From assembly GCF_964340395.1 (NCBI RefSeq), contig NC_135567.1, positions 4,061,899-4,125,898 of the forward strand: a stretch of 64,000 nt of DNA. The letters are read 5' to 3'. Under the pieces are notes generated by a model that searched no databases, had not been told where the DNA came from, and saw only the letters and a program-made list of their open reading frames with translations. Shown here piece by piece: positions 12,519-25,456 of this stretch; position 1 is the stretch's first letter; each line of letters begins with the position of its first letter. The DNA comes from Glandiceps talaboti. Taxonomy: Eukaryota > Hemichordata > Enteropneusta > Spengelidae. The translations under genes were made by a program, and so were the position numbers.

Positions 12519-13429
12519 AAAACAACAATGGAACTGATAAACTATTCTTTGTAGAAGACATACACCCCTAATGTAGTTTACATGCATGTGACTAAAACGT
12601 TAAACTGATACTTTTGACTCTTGTTTGATTTGGAATATCTTACTGTCTGTATATCTGAAAAAATTATTTAAGAGAGAAATTGAGGACTTTAAAAGTTTCT
12701 CCCTGCCTGTATTATCTGTAAATATGATGTAATAGAAAATGAAAACATATGAATACCACTGTGTGTATATGATATGCAAGTACTGATTACATTTTTATGA
12801 TTGCCCCTTCAGGTCAAACATCAAGATTGTGCTAAAAACAAGAGTGAGTGCCTCTAATGTAGTTTAATGTACAACCATAATAAGTTTACATCTGTGGATG
12901 TTACAGTCTGAAAGGAACACTACCTCAATCATTGTAATGTGTAGTATTTTATAAGTAAACATAGTCATGGGATACAAGCTCCAGTGGTGTCCCTATTCAT
13001 ACTTATATAAGTTAGTTACCAACACAAATGAAATTGTATACACTCATTTTTACAACAAGTATGTTGTCCTTAGTTGTTGTTGTTGTTGTTTTCTTAATTT
13101 GTTTAAGATGTTACAGGAGTGGACAAGGTGACACTCTATTGATAAGCACTGCATTGTCAAGAAATCTAACTATGCTGTCAAAAACTTCAATACTTTCTAA
13201 CTTTGATTCTCTTTAAAACATACCTGCAATCATTGTTAGTCTATGGCTTCGAAAGAAATGTTTTTATTCTATGAATGGTATAAAATTTTCCCTACTATAG
13301 CATTGTTTCTCATGGTAGGAATTAGTTTTTTTCATATTAATATGGTGTACCATGATAAATTGCCCCCAAATCTGTAAATAATAGAAATTACACACATTAA
13401 ATGAGCAGTAATTTTGGAAAGATAGACTT
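12519..13429. other. Intergenic, nothing recognised
   Basis: AT-rich. A short TTG repeat lies near 13074-13091. No supported exon. Confidence 0.5.
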
Positions 13430-14070
13430 TCAATAAAAAGATACATTTTATCACCAATTTGCATACCACTGATGGGAGCATCATGTCATGAACAACACTT
13501 AAACCTTCCCCACCCAATGCAGTCGTGTCCTCTGTATTTTTGAATTACAGACATTTGACCAAAATAACACATTTTAGCCCATTTTGCATATCACTGATCA
13601 AGAATACATCTTGATCTACCTCCCCTTATAATGTTCACAAAACATCCCAGCTGCATTTGCTAAGGAAATTTGGAACCGTTGACTTTTGATCGAAAAGACA
13701 TGTTTTAGCTGTAATTTGCATATCATTCACGAGATCATCATATCAATAATACATCTTAATCTAAACATACCTTAGAACTTTCCCCACAACATTTCAGGCC
13801 GTATCTACCAGGTAATTCTGAAATTGCTGACTTTTGACCAAAAAGACACATACTTAACCTTAATTTGCTTACTACTGATTGGATCGATCATTGTGTTATG
13901 AACACTTCTTAAACTAATAAAAGATCATTCCCACTAAACTTTAGCTCAATCTGCCCAGTTCTTTTAGAGTAAACCGGCACACACATTTGCCCAAACACAC
14001 ATTTACCCAAACACACACACACACATGCACACACTCACTTCACTTCAGTTAAGTTGTATGTATTAAAAAT
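13430..14070 (+). repeat. Element A, decayed
   Basis: Repeated internal signatures of element A (AATTTGCATA...CACTGAT...ATCATCAT, several times) and a CA-rich stretch near 13975-14035, ending in a degraded CAGTTAAGTTGTATG. The recurring interior suggests overlapping insertions or an internal duplication. Confidence 0.6.
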
Positions 14071-14693
14071 GTTCTAAAAATAGAACCAATGTCCTGGTGC
14101 ACAACTGATTGATTTAAGATCTAAATTTCTGTTTCTCTACACAGAGAGTCTGCCTCTTGTAAAGTTATTTTTTTTCTCTTAGAGACGAGGAAAACAACAG
14201 CTTCTTTGAATAGAACATCTGTTATGTAGTGTGGTACAAACCTGTAAGAGATGAGAAAGTTAACAAAGGATTAATACATTTGTTGTTAAACACTAAAACT
14301 TGCAAATATTGATGGTCAAAGTGTTGGTGTAGTATTTGATCATCATTTCTTTTGCTAGTTATGTTTACTGTTAAATGATATTATCTTCTTTTGTCAATGG
14401 TTTTAGCATACATTTTAGTTTGCTACACATTTTTCCTATTTTTAGTAGAGTTTGCTCTTCTGGTTATGGTTTTCCCTGGTTTTCTTTCTTTACAAACTTG
14501 TTTCAACTGTCTTCACCCATCAACTGAAAAAATTGATTTTAGGCAATGAAAGCAGGGCTCCTACAATCATGATTGCTTATGACCATACATGTATATACAC
14601 GCTGTAATTCTGAGTTATACCATGTACATGTAACAGAGAATATGGATTATACCAAGGTTGCTCTGTGTCAGGATAACCCATGTCTACATCACT
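14071..14693. other. Intergenic, nothing recognised
   Basis: AT-rich. I found no supported exon or repeat family. Confidence 0.4.
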
Positions 14694-14981
14694 AGCCCCG
14701 TCTACACGGCATTGAAAATCCTACCTGAGGTAGGAGTCAGAATAGTTTGAAGTGCGTGTAGACGCAAATGCGTCCTGAACCTGTCCTGAAACCATCCTGA
14801 CTTAGGACACCTTTGAGAGGTTTCCTGAAACCCTCCTGACTTCGTCCTATAGTACTGTCAGGACGGAACGCGCGACATCTACAGTACGCTGTAACCTTCC
14901 TACGTGTAGACACAAATCTATCCTACCTCAGGTAGGACTTGGGACTGCCTCAGGTAGGACGACCTACGTGCAGACGGGGCT
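14694..14981. mobile_element. 288-bp MITE with near-perfect TIRs
   Basis: Begins AGCCCCGTCTACACG and ends CGTGCAGACGGGGCT (one mismatch in 15). A 3-bp direct duplication, ACT, flanks it (14691-14693 and 14982-14984). The interior is full of inverted CCTACCTGAGGTAGG-type motifs and is CpG-rich compared with its surroundings. It has no coding capacity, so it would need a transposase elsewhere. Confidence 0.85.
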
Positions 14982-16377
14982 ACTGTCTTTGCAGTGCTTG
15001 GAACAGGATTGAAAATATTCCAATTCACTTTTATTTCTTCACAAATAATGCTGGATTATCAAACAATGTTTTCCTTCTTTCAGCTGTAAAAAACTTGTAA
15101 GCTAAGGGATTGTCACAATGAGTTGCAACACTCCTATTTACTTCATGGGACCATAGAAAAATATTTGGTAATACATGTATATCAAATATGATAATTTATG
15201 CATGTAACCTGGCCTGAAAATACATGATTTAAATTCTTCAGTCAAACACAGATATCTGCATGGTGCACTTTGCATGGGTACTATTAAATAAATTTTCAAG
15301 GATGGCCCTTGAATGCACAAAATACACTTATCAAATAATTATGAAACACTACTTTTACTGTCACAATATACACAAGCTACAAAACTAAACAACCACAAAT
15401 GTGACAATATAAATCATTGTTGTTGAAGGTTAGTTGACAGGTATGATATACCGGAGTGTATCATAAGTGACCTTGGCAGTTATGTTTTTGGTTATATCAA
15501 AGTACTGACTTGACTATGGGCTGCTGACATTACATAATTTGGTTGATGTTTGCTTGTTATTACATCACACCAGTGTATGAAGAATGTGAGACAACTGTCA
15601 TTTCATGCCTCATGATATGATTGTTTTGTACTCTGACTATCCTTAATTTGGACCACAGACAACAAGTGGCTGTAGCATATTATTGTGACAAAATATGAAA
15701 TGATCAGAAACTCTTTAATGGTTAAAACATTCTTAAAACAATAAGACAACACTCACAGTATATTATTCCTGCATTCCTCACGCATTACAAATTCGTTTTC
15801 TGTTGTGATTAAACACGTTTCGTAGCCAGAAAATAAACTGTAAGAGGTGAAAATGAGAATTTGTATTAGTTTTTCACAATAATTTCAATGTTATTTATGG
15901 TGACACAAAAGATACCAAAATGTACTGGGTTGATTTGTTGCTAGATATGAATCTAACCACTGATGACAGACTTATCTTCTATAGTATAATGGCATATGAC
16001 ATTTGTAACCTTGAACTTGCTCATCTGAGAAACAGCAAATATGCATATGCATGTGTAACAAATTATCAATTTAATGAAGGCTTTACAATGAGTTTTTCTT
16101 TAAATTTCACTCTAAACACATAATACATACATACATACATACATACCAACACAGACACACACACTCATTCATACGTAACTACATACATACATAACTACAC
16201 ACAGACAGACATTTGGCTGGCGAGACAGTAACTATTAAACCATACAGCTTCATTTTTACGGTGATAAAAGCTGTAACTTACATTAATTATTGAGTTTCAA
16301 AATAGAACAACTCAGTAGTAATGGTATAGTTATGTTCTACAAGATAGTTTTGATAATTGATGAGACTTCACTGACTA
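14982..16377. other. Gene-flanking region or intron; possible alternative last exon
   Basis: No firm gene. On the minus strand a good acceptor (CACCTCTTACAG, exon starting at 15834) opens a frame that stays open for about 28 codons, followed by ATTAAA (15713-15718) as a possible polyadenylation signal. It would join in frame to the exon at 17845 only through a GC donor. CATA and GACA simple repeats lie at about 16123-16210. Confidence 0.3.
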
Positions 16378-17660
16378 GATAGAGTGACTAGTGTTCATAG
16401 ATAGAGTGACTAGAGTGAATAGATAGAGGGACTAGAGTGGATAAATAGTGACCAGAGTGGATATATAGAGAGACTAGAGTGAATAGATAGTGACTAGAGT
16501 GAATAGATAGAGTGACTAGAGTGGATAGATAGAGTGACTAGAGTGAATGACTAGAGTGAATAGATAGTGACTAGAGTGAATAGATAGAGAGACTAGAGTG
16601 GATAGATAGAGTGACTAGAGTGAATAGATAGTGACCAGAGTGGATAGATAGAGGGACTAGAGTGGATATATAGAGTGACTAGAGTGGATATATAGAGTGA
16701 CTAGAGTGGATAGATAGAGTGACTAGTGTGAATGACTAGAGTGAATAGATAGTGACTAGAGTGGATAGATAGAGAGACTAGAGTGAATAGATAGAGGGAC
16801 TAGAGTGAATAGATAGAGTGACTAGTGTGGATAGATAGAGTGACTAGAGTGAATAGATAGAGTGACTAGAGTGAATAGATAGTGACTAGAGTGGATATAT
16901 AGAGTGACTAGAGTGGATATATAGAGTGACTAGAGTGGATATATAGAGTGAATAGATAGTGACTAGAGTGAATAGATAGTGACTAGAGTGAATAGATAGA
17001 GAGACTAGAGTGGATAGATAGAGTGACTAGAGTGGATAGATAGAGAGACTAGAGTGGATAGATAGAGTGACTAGAGTGGATAGATAGAGAGACTAGAGTG
17101 GATAGATAGAGAGACTAGAGTGGATAGATAGAGTGACTAGAGTGGATAGATAGAGAGACTAGAGTGGATAGATAGAGTGACTAGAGTGGATATATAGAGT
17201 GACTAGAGTGGATATATAGAGTGACTAGAGTGGATAGATAGAGTGACTAGAGTGGATAGATAGAGTGACTAGAGTGAATAGATAGAGGGACTAGAGTGAA
17301 TAGAGAGACTAGAGTGGATAGATAGAGTGACTAGAGTGGATATATAGAGTGACTAGAGTGGATATATAGAGGGACTAGAGTGGATATATAGAGAGACTAG
17401 AGTGGATATATAGAGTGACTAGAGTGGATAGATAGAGAGACTAGAGTGAATAGATAGTGACTAGATAGAGTGGATAGATAGAGTGACTAGAGTGGATATA
17501 TAGAGTGACTAGTGTGGATAGATAGAGTGACTAGAGTGGATAGACTAGAGTGGATAGATAGAGTGACTAGAGTGGATAGACATAGTTACTAAAGTGGATA
17601 GATAGAGTGGATAGAGTGACCAGAGTGGATAGATAAAGTGACTAAATACAGTGAATAAAT
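16374..17660. repeat. About 22-bp minisatellite (GACTAGAGTGGATAGATAGA)
   Basis: Tandem array of roughly 60 units, mostly 22 bp with 18-20-bp variants, mixing GGATAGATAGA, GAATAGATAGA and GGATATATAGA subtypes. Stops occur in all plus-strand frames. It lies just 3' of the last assembled exon of the minus-strand gene, or in its last intron. Confidence 0.95.
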
Positions 17661-17740
17661 AGTGACTACCGGTATATAGAGTGAATAGATAAAGTGAATA
17701 AAAACTGTTACAATGACTAGATAGTGTGAATAGATAAGAG

Positions 17741-17845
17741 TTATTTGCTACAGTGAATAAATACAGTATGTAACTTCACTTGCCTTGTTGGCTTCTGTCG
17801 TTTGGTAAATTTCTTGTATATATGATTCACAAGTTTATCACCTGC
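17741..17845 (-). CDS. Exon 25: putative last exon
   Basis: Acceptor TTCTGTTTACAG opens in the right phase; encodes AGDKLVNHIYKKFTKRQKPT, then reads to TAA at 17741-17743. No AATAAA follows before the minisatellite. An internal AAG|GCAAGT is a strong GC-type donor that could instead splice over the minisatellite to a possible exon starting at 15834, so the true C-terminus is uncertain. Confidence 0.5.
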   Translation of the reverse strand, partial: AGDKLVNHIYKKFTKRQKPTRQVKLHTVFIHCSK

Positions 17846-20800
17846 CTGTAAACAGAATATCATTCTTTTCTTTTAAATTTGTATTGGTGTTAAATTATAG
17901 CATATATAATGACTTTGAACCTACACATCTGTTCAAAATATTGCTAGAAAATAAAAACAATTCAAGTTTGAATTTCTATTGAAAACAAAACTTGTAAACT
18001 AAAATTGACCCTACTGTGCTCTAATTCAATGTTGCTTAGCTTATTAATATACCTCTTTGTACTCTTGTCACCCAAACACTGAAGAGAAAATCAACTTTGC
18101 ATAAAATAAAATTATTTTGTTAATGTTACCTAAGAAGCCAAGATCACACATTCACTCGATGCCCTACAACATCTGCATAGTGTAAGTAGAGTAAGGTACA
18201 ACTTCTGCTTACTGAATACATGTAATTCACTGTCACTTGCAAATGATTAACTCCAATTTTAGAATAAAACTTGTTAACATGATGATGCAATTAATTATAC
18301 TTATGAAAAATGTTTGAGAAATCTCTACTATGCAATCAACTATTTTAACAATGTCTGTTCTAATGCTACATATAAGGTATGCAATGACCTCAACATAGTA
18401 CTAGAATCAAGATTGTGTGCCATAGTCCTAGAATACTTCAGTCTTGTAGAAGATTTAAAGACAATACAAACCTCTAGACTGATTTGATCTTGTGCAAATC
18501 CTTCTTTCTTTTCAAACCAATTTTTTGTTTTCATGGCAATGTGCCGTCTTACATGGTATGGTACTTGACCTGTGTTACCGGTATACTTCATTATATCATT
18601 TAGATGTATCTCAACATCTTTCATCTATTTTATTGAAGAGAAATGTTTGATATGTATGAAAAGAAGACGTTAGTGAATAGACATTTGTAAGCAATTCTTC
18701 AATCTTCATTTTCAATAATTCTTGATACAACAAAGTGAAAGCTTAATCTGCAAGTGTATGAATAAGTTGTATAATTGCCATTTTCACAAAAAACTTTGAA
18801 CAGCTGTACACTGACAAAAAAAAATAGAACATGATATATATAGACACTGAAACATGAGCACAATGGGAAAACTTGCTTTGGCTGTGTACATGATAATTTA
18901 CATTATTCCCCAGTGAATATACACCTGTACATGGTGTCATCATTGTTCTAAGAATCAATATGACAGTGACATAAATTACTTTGTAACGGTAAACTGGAAA
19001 CAAATGTGATGTTTTGATTTGATGACTTTATTTTGATACTTGGTCCTGCAAGTCAGTGGTCATAGAGTCACCTAATATAGGGTAGACACACTTGAATAGA
19101 GTCTCCGTATTATAATTCCTGAATTATACAGTATTGATTTTTGACTACAAAATTGTGGCTGCCATTTGGTCAAATTTGCATATGTTGGAAAACTGAGTGA
19201 CATGCACATGTACCATACCGGTATATGGTATGCGTGGTATGAATGAAATAAGTCTAAGAAATGACATATCATGGACAGATGGAAGTAGCCAAATGACATA
19301 GAACCATTCCCTCATCCAGGGGGAGGCTGATACTTAGGATGTAACTTCATGTTTTACATGTTGATGATTTGTTCATTTTACCCAACTAGTCACTCCTATT
19401 CCACTTAAATTTGTATGTGTAGATGTACAGAATCAAATTGGTCTGTTTGATACTGTATAACCGTCTCTTTTTGGAAAAAAACATACCTGGCCTGTAATAA
19501 TCGACCACTCTGTGATGTCATCTCTTGATTTATCTAAACAAATAGATGCAATCAAATACAAGTATTATACTTTTCTGTATTTTTCTATGAACAAAATATC
19601 ATAAACAGGTTTTATCACATACAATCAAATACTGGAACAAACTATGTCTTCCAATTAATTAATTGTGTTCTGCACAATTGATATTGAAACCATGTTGCTA
19701 TGTTGTGAAGAAGGTATTCCCTTAAGGATATAGAGCTATATATATATAAATATTTTTTTAAAAACTTTTTACCAAAAATGTGTGACATATGATGCTTCAT
19801 CTATAAAGCTATACAAACATCCCATCCAATTTCCAAGCCTGTTGGTTTCACATTTAAAGGTTTTGACCCAAATATATAAACTTTATCAATAAAATAATGT
19901 CATTTTTTTAATACGACTATCATAATGCAATTATTTCATTTTCATAATGTCAATGCAATCATGTCATAATGCAATAATCGTTGTTAAGCGAGGAAATGAT
20001 ATACCAAGCTCACACATTACCTGGTTCCATTTTCTGCTTTTTGTACATGTCTCGTTCCATGTCACATGATCTTTTCTAAAATTGAATCAAAGGATATGAG
20101 GGTAACCACATGATTGAAGAGATGGAACGCTATGTAATAGCCCCCTCCAGGCAGTGCCTGTTGGGGTCTAAAAAGTTGAAGTTAAAATGTCAACACAGTA
20201 CCAAAATAATCCATCTTGTCTTGTCTTCAAAACCATTCCTACAAAAACATTCAATGATGAACAAATGTAGTATTACTCATCTTTACTGATGAATGACCGG
20301 ACATTAAAGAAGAAACGTTTTTATTGTTACCTGTGGTGGTGTTTTATCGAAACACTCTCTTCCCAACCTGTGGTGTTGAAGTTTTGTGACAGACACCTAG
20401 TTGAAAAGACCATAAAATGTATCGATGTCATGATATTGACTAAAATACATACTAGTATGTCTATCTCTTGATATGCACAAACCTTCTTAAATATATGTGA
20501 AATGTCTAATCTTTTCTTTTATCTTTAAAAACTTTCCACAGATAGAAAAAATCTCAATTTTTGGGAAATAAGGCAATAATTACCTCTGGGTCATCATCTG
20601 CCTTGTTGGTCTCTTCTAAACAAAAAACAAAAAACAAAAAAAAAATATAAATTGTGAGTTATTATCTGTTTCATGGGGGCTGTGTTCATAATACCATGCA
20701 CAAGCCAAGGTGAATACAAAATATGGAATATATACTCTAGTTAAATGCTATTATTTCACCTCATTTTTCTTTGATATTATTGGTTCTTGTATAAATTATG

Positions 20801-23800
20801 TTATTCTCCAATATTTTTCTTCATTCAACCCAAAAATACTCTTGACTTCAAGGCCTCTACATCACACATATTTCATTTGTCTAAACAGAGAAATATATTG
20901 AGGTGTATCATCTGAATACTGTGTCTTATCTGTGAGAAAATGTCTATACATCAATATACTGAGAACTAACTCTATACACTGGATGGAGAAAATTTGTTGA
21001 GCATCACATACATCAACCACAACAGTGACAACCCCTTTCCCCTCCCAATTAGAAATTGACTTACCAACTCTTTCTCTTTCAACACAATTATCTACTAGTG
21101 TGGCCTGGAAATCAATTGAAAAGTTGTTAAAACTGATATATTGTGAACATCAAGATGTTCACAATATGGTGAGAACAAAGTGACTGGCTTTAATGGAACC
21201 ACCATTATCTTAAGAAGGTGGTGGTGGTTGGAAGTTGGGAGAATGGCCTTCAAATACAAAAAACAGTGAGTAATTCCCTGCTTGGCTACCTTGTTGAGGC
21301 ACATCTAATATGTTAAAGGTATAGCAATACCAGTTCATGTAATGATTTTCATGGTTGTGTTTTTGACTTCATGATCATGGAGAAATTTTTACAATTATAC
21401 TTGCTTTATTTTTCATTAATTTCCTGGCAATGGCCTGCCTAAAGTTGTCCCCAGACACCTGTTCAAAATTAGACAAAAGTTACATATTAATCTTTGCTGC
21501 ACATTTTAGTCTGACCATATCTAATAACATAAGCTTTACAGTATGTAGCATGCATGTCACTTGTTTGGTTACAATATTTATAACAGTATTTACTGATGAA
21601 AGATACTGTTATAACATTATACTCATGCAGGTGCACTCATCAAACTATAATAGAACTACATAATCTAGCTTATTATGTGCACTACATTTATCTCAACTAT
21701 ATATAGTCTAAATAGCGCAAATGGCATTGTAGCACAATTGTACTGTTTATAAAATTGTTTATCCACCTGCAGAATTAAGCATAATAGGTATGAGTGCTCA
21801 GTTGTTGAATGATTATGAAGTTGCCAATCCTGCCCTGTTGTTATCTTTGCAACCTTGTCAGTTCTGTTTTACTAAAAAAAAAATAGCGCAAATATTGCGT
21901 TGCCGCACAACTTCATGTTCAGGGCAATGATAGATATATAATTTTTTGAAGATTTAAAGTTGTAACCAAAACAAAATTTTCATATCTAATTTCCATCATC
22001 ATATTCCAGCCATCCTATGTTGGAAGTGTACAAGACAAGTATAGCAACATCCTAATCAAACTTTAAAGGGATGTGTCTACAAGGTTTTGTACTTCCTTAT
22101 TTTTTAAAATCAATTTGGAACCAAGTCATACCAATGTAACATGTTTAACTTTCTTGGTTGTCTTATTGTAATATTTTAAACACAAGCTACATTCAGTTTA
22201 TATGGGTAGGTGATGAAACAGCTGTCTTACAACATATTACATAATCAAGTCATAAACCAAACTGGCCATGTTACAGGCTTTACCACCAGAGGAAATAGTA
22301 AAGTAAACATTATAGTTAATTAACAATGTACTGTTCTCACTGTGTCAGCTATTAATGAGGACAAATCTACACATTCTCAACAAAGTTAAGCTCAATCTAC
22401 TGGGCAATTTCAGAGTTGAAGATTTTTGAGGAAAAACAATGATATAGAATAACACTTCTAGAAACATCTCACCAAGTTTGTAACTCATTGACCAAGTACT
22501 TTTTTAGATATAAGTTTTTGATCAAAAATGAACATTCTTACACCTAATTTGCATATCACTCATGGAATCATTGTATGCTTAATATATCTTCGTCTATACA
22601 TCCCTAGATGCATCCCCATCCAATTTCAGCCCAATCTGCTCAGTAGTTTTGGAATTGTAGATTTTTAACCAAAAAGACACATTTTTAGCCCTAATTTGCA
22701 TATCACTGATGGAATCATCATGTCATGAACAAATCTTACTTTACACCCCCTAAAGAATCTTCCCACCAAATTTCGCACCAATCTGCCCAGTAGTTTCTGA
22801 GTTTAAGTTTTTTGACCAAAAATCACATTTTTTGACCCAAATCACACACCTGTGATGCGATCATTTTGATTTGAACAATTTCCCAACTAGACACCCAAGG
22901 TAATGGCCCCACCAAATATCATGGCAATCGGTTCAGCAGTTTTTGACTTTAAGTTGTTTACACACACACATACACACACACAGACAGACAGATACCGGGC
23001 GATCCCTATAGCACTACTGAACCTCAGTTAAGTTGTGCTAAAAATATATTTTAACACAAATCACAGATGTGATTATTTTGCTTTGAACAATTCCCAACTA
23101 GACACTACAAGCAAAGATGTTCCCAAACACAAAGTTGTTTCCAATACAAAATCAATGGGCTGTTGGTTTTTGAGTTAAATTTGTCGAGATACACACCACT
23201 GCACCATGCCTGTAGCACTACTGAACCTCAATTCAGTTGTGCTAATAATATATTAATATTCCAAAACTCAAGGTGAATTTAATTACATGACAACTTACTT
23301 CCAATCCAGTCTGCTGTGTAACTTGATGGCACTCTAACCACCCATACTGAAAGACAGAGAGGAAAAACCACATCATTTCTATAGCATAGTATAGTGCTGT
23401 ACACTATTGGATCATACCTACATCATACATGTAACAGTGCACTGTGTAGTACAGCAGAAAGCAATGTACATTAACCTTACATCCATGAAACAAGTTTCAC
23501 TCTACTGTTTGTTTGAATGTGTTTCACTTAGGAAAAGTTCCAAGTTTAGTGCAATGAAATACATTTTCAAGAATTTACACATAAAAATAATGTAAACTGA
23601 ATTGTAGCACAACTGTAATAAGGTTTAATTTTCCAAGCGTTTAGATACAACACAACATTTGCTGTTGGTATTGAGAGTATCATCACTGCTGGGTAAAATT
23701 GAACTTTCATCAATTTCCCTATTAATCCTGTTGTTACCTTTGTGATACACACCATCAATTCACTGTTGCTATGGTCTTGCTTGGCATGTTTTATTTAAGT

Positions 23801-25399
23801 TTTTGAATGCTAATGTCCTCTTGCCTATTGTACTTGTTATCCTAGTCTTGCTGCAAGACGTTCAGGCTTTCTTTCGATACTATAAGCGAACAAAGTTTGC
23901 AGTGAGGGCTTGCCTGAACAGTCTAGCAAATGTCATTGTCAGATCGGATATTCCATTGAGATTATAAAGGGACGACTGGCTGGGCCTGGGACCCTATTTT
24001 GCATATGACTGACTGTATGTTTGGAGGTGGAGAACTTGTGATGACTCACTGGCAAGTAATCACCAAAAATATAAACATTCCCTATCTGGGTTGTTCATAT
24101 GCAAATGCCAAATATTTATAATCATGAGTGACACACAATCTAAACAGCTGTTTGCAGGGGACTTTGTCTCATTTTGAAATTTATTTTTAATTCTATGAAA
24201 TTAACAGATTGATTTTCAACTAATTTGAGTATCAAGTTAGCATCCTACAACATTCACAAACAATTTGCACATGATACATGACCTGTGTGTTTCTTGGAGC
24301 ACAGAAAAAATGCTGAAAAACAAGACCCAGAAGCTAGTGCTTTGTACAGCAGTTTGAATTTCATGCATTTGCATAGATTAGCCATAATCCTCTTTATATA
24401 GGGAAGTGTGTTGGGCCATATATGCATATATATACTTTAATATATTCAATCTCTGCATGCAGGTGTTGACAAACACATTTACATCATTACTATGTCTTAT
24501 CAGTTTATGGTAATTGTGTTTGATGAGTGTGTAGACATTGTCATTCACACATTTTAGTTAACGCATTGGTGGTTATTTATACAAGCTCCTCCTTAAGATG
24601 AATATGCATGGAATTTTAGCTATTGTCCTCTGTTTGTGCTTGTCGCTAATACGGTTCTCTGATTGGCAGTTATTTATATCCTGATGACATTTGCTAGACC
24701 TTGGATGTTCCATCCTCGATGGCGATGTTCGGTCATGTGTCGTATTGTATAGGAAGAACATCCATGGTCTAGCAGATAGACTATTGTTATCCTTGCAATA
24801 TACACCATCATTTGATCTTTGCTATATGCATGGTCTGTTAGCTCTAAGACATACTGTATACATTCTTTGAATTTGTATTTGCTTAACTATTGACTCCTCT
24901 TGTTAACAAGTACAATAGACAAAATTAAACCTTGAATGACATTCCCACCAATACTAACCCCATTTGCCACCTATGTTTTGAGATATAACTTTGCAACATA
25001 AATTTTAGATTTTTACATCTAACTTGTACGGTATATCACCTACATCTACAAATCTCCAGATACATCCCTTTTACTCTTAAACCCAATCTGCTTAGTAGTT
25101 CAGGAATTGAAGACTTTTTACCAGAAAAGCTATATTTTTAGATCCACATTTCAAATCACAGATGGAATCATCACTATTTTTAATCTGCACATGTCTAAGA
25201 ATGGTCCCACCAAATCTCATGCCAATATGCCTTATTCTCACAGATTTTACTTCATTTTTGGTCAAAATACACTTCTCTGATTCGATAGCATTTATTTGAT
25301 ATATATATTTCATCGGCACATCCACAGTAATATTCCCAACAAATCTCTCAGGGTCAAGGTAATACTGCTTCAGTTAGTTTTTGACCTTCAGTCATCTAT

Positions 25400-25456
<57 letters not shown>

